NCBI GenBank assembly: GCA_023418475.1
Contig: JAEZZO010000081.1
Location: 1 to 64,000 of the forward strand
Length of the DNA: 64,000 bases
Direction: 5' to 3'
Source: Bacillota bacterium
GTDB taxonomy: Bacteria; Bacillota; Clostridia; Lachnospirales; Lachnospiraceae
This document shows positions 62,896 to 64,000 of the stretch, piece by piece. The notes beneath the pieces are model-generated. The model did not search any database and was not told the origin of the DNA. It saw only the letters and a list, made by a program, of their open reading frames with translations. Every line of letters begins with the position of its first letter. The stretch's first letter is position 1. Both the position numbers and the translations under genes were made by a program.

Positions 62896-63984
62896 ATGGA
62901 TAATTTTAATGAAGTATATAGAAAATGGCGTAAAGTATTTCATTACGTGGCTTTATTAATCGCCGGTATGACACTGGCAATAGAATTAATTGTATTCTTT
63001 GTACTAATCAAGTTTCTTCCTTATATGATAAAGACGTCGATTCCCTCCTATATATTGTTCTTTATACTCGTTCCCTCTGTAATTAATTTTACTCTTGTAA
63101 TAATCGGCAGATACTCTTTATCTGCCCGCAGACTTTCGGAGCAAGCTAAAAATTACATATCCATGCTTATATTATCATCACAATGCTGTGTAATTGCATG
63201 CATTCATAATGTCTTTACGCTTAGCGTCTGCATTTTATATTTTCCAATATTTGTTACTATTATATTCAGTGATAAGAAAATGACAAAAACAATTTCACTT
63301 GTGACAGTTTTCTATGCGATTATCAGCTTTATTTTCTCCAGTATGGACTCTCATTCAAATGATCCATTTTTTATAATTGAAGTTTTTGTTGCTTTCCTAT
63401 TACTCCTAAGCTGTTATATTACAACTATTCTGCTGGAAAATATAGAGGTTGAAAAAAGTAATTTATTAAAAGCCAGTTTTTCGAAACAATTACATCTAGA
63501 GGAGCTTCTAAAATGCGATCCTTTAACCGGATTATACAATATGACTACTTTTTATAATACATTGGAGGATTCCATTAAAAATAATGAGATGCCTTTATCA
63601 ATCGCGGTCGTGGATGTTGATGATTTTAAAGCTGTAAATGATACCTGGGGACATGAGAGAGGAAATGACGTCCTGATTTATCTGGCCTCCCTTCTGCAAT
63701 TATGCTGCAATACAAAGGGACATGTTTTCCGTTACGGCGGAGAAGAATTTACCATCATATTTCCAAGGACAACAACAGAACAGGCTAAAAATATGATTCA
63801 ATCAGCACACAAGAAATTGTATCATCACACGTTTGATTACATGCCGGATCACCATATTACCTTTAGCTGCGGTATTGCAGCATATCCCAGTAATGCCCCT
63901 GATGCACAGGATTATTTCGAAATTGCCGATAAAATAATGTATCAGGCAAAAATGTCCGGAAAGGATACCACACTGATTGGTTAG
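62896..63984 (+). CDS. Membrane-bound GGDEF diguanylate cyclase
   Basis: A 362-residue protein with about six membrane helices (about 17-195), a short coiled linker and a C-terminal GGDEF domain (about 205-362). The active site reads RYGGEEF, an active variant, preceded by DPLTGLYNMTTF and followed by SCGIAAYP. No RxxD inhibitory site is visible upstream of GGEEF, so product inhibition may be absent. It should make c-di-GMP in response to a membrane or small-ligand cue. AAAGGTG lies five bases before the ATG. Confidence 0.9.
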   Translation: MDNFNEVYRKWRKVFHYVALLIAGMTLAIELIVFFVLIKFLPYMIKTSIPSYILFFILVPSVINFTLVIIGRYSLSARRLSEQAKNYISMLILSSQCCVIACIHNVFTLSVCILYFPIFVTIIFSDKKMTKTISLVTVFYAIISFIFSSMDSHSNDPFFIIEVFVAFLLLLSCYITTILLENIEVEKSNLLKASFSKQLHLEELLKCDPLTGLYNMTTFYNTLEDSIKNNEMPLSIAVVDVDDFKAVNDTWGHERGNDVLIYLASLLQLCCNTKGHVFRYGGEEFTIIFPRTTTEQAKNMIQSAHKKLYHHTFDYMPDHHITFSCGIAAYPSNAPDAQDYFEIADKIMYQAKMSGKDTTLIG

Positions 63985-64000
63985 GCTTCTATCTTTCATT

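Noticed and set aside
1..64000. CRISPR arrays, rRNA or tRNA genes, prophage or integrase
   Set aside because: None was recognised on reading the window; the dispersed repeats are not regularly spaced and have no spacers.

Overview
The window looks like the chromosome of a low-G+C, Gram-positive, anaerobic plant-fibre degrader, most likely a member of the Lachnospiraceae (Clostridium cluster XIVa; the gene set resembles Lachnoclostridium/Anaerocolumna-type genomes). The evidence is AT-rich DNA with strong AGGAGG ribosome sites, lipoprotein binding proteins with CUT1-type sugar permeases, a YesM/YesN two-component pair, rubrerythrin and a clostridial 4Fe-4S ferredoxin. The taxonomic call is inference. 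No rRNA, tRNA or CRISPR array was seen.

Bases 1-30100 form a large arabinoxylan/xylo-oligosaccharide utilisation region, mostly on the minus strand. It holds a CE1-type esterase; glycosidases of families GH39, GH43, GH8, GH3, GH95, GH51 and GH120; and one unassigned glycosidase-like protein. It also holds a chemoreceptor, a CUT1 sugar importer (binding lipoprotein plus two permeases, no ATPase), a second binding lipoprotein, an AraC regulator and a YesN/YesM-type response regulator and sensor kinase. None of the glycosidases has a signal peptide. The layout therefore fits import of branched xylo-oligosaccharides followed by complete cytoplasmic trimming.

Bases 30400-41700 form an oligopeptide-uptake and peptidoglycan-peptide-processing region: PucR regulator, OppA-B-C-D-F, M19 dipeptidase, two class A beta-lactamase-fold serine hydrolases without signal peptides and an NlpC/P60 peptidase. 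Bases 42000-55300 carry rubrerythrin, a CmpB-like membrane protein, a TetR-regulated ABC exporter whose permease has a long coiled coil, a BlaI/BlaR1-type pair with an unusual repeat-bearing sensor, a MATE exporter, ferredoxin and small hydrolases. Bases 55500-59400 form a TetR/ABC/MFS export cassette with a consensus promoter overlapping a palindromic operator. Bases 59570-62518 encode a Tet(M)-like ribosomal GTPase fused to a Rae1/YacP-like NYN ribonuclease. A GGDEF protein closes the window.

The least explained structure lies between genes. There are three families of dispersed, partly palindromic repeats (called A, B and C here). A and B are hairpin elements with conserved cores. C is a roughly 40-105 nt leader whose 3' end always lies directly before a start codon, in the same orientation as the gene it precedes. 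I do not recognise any of the three.
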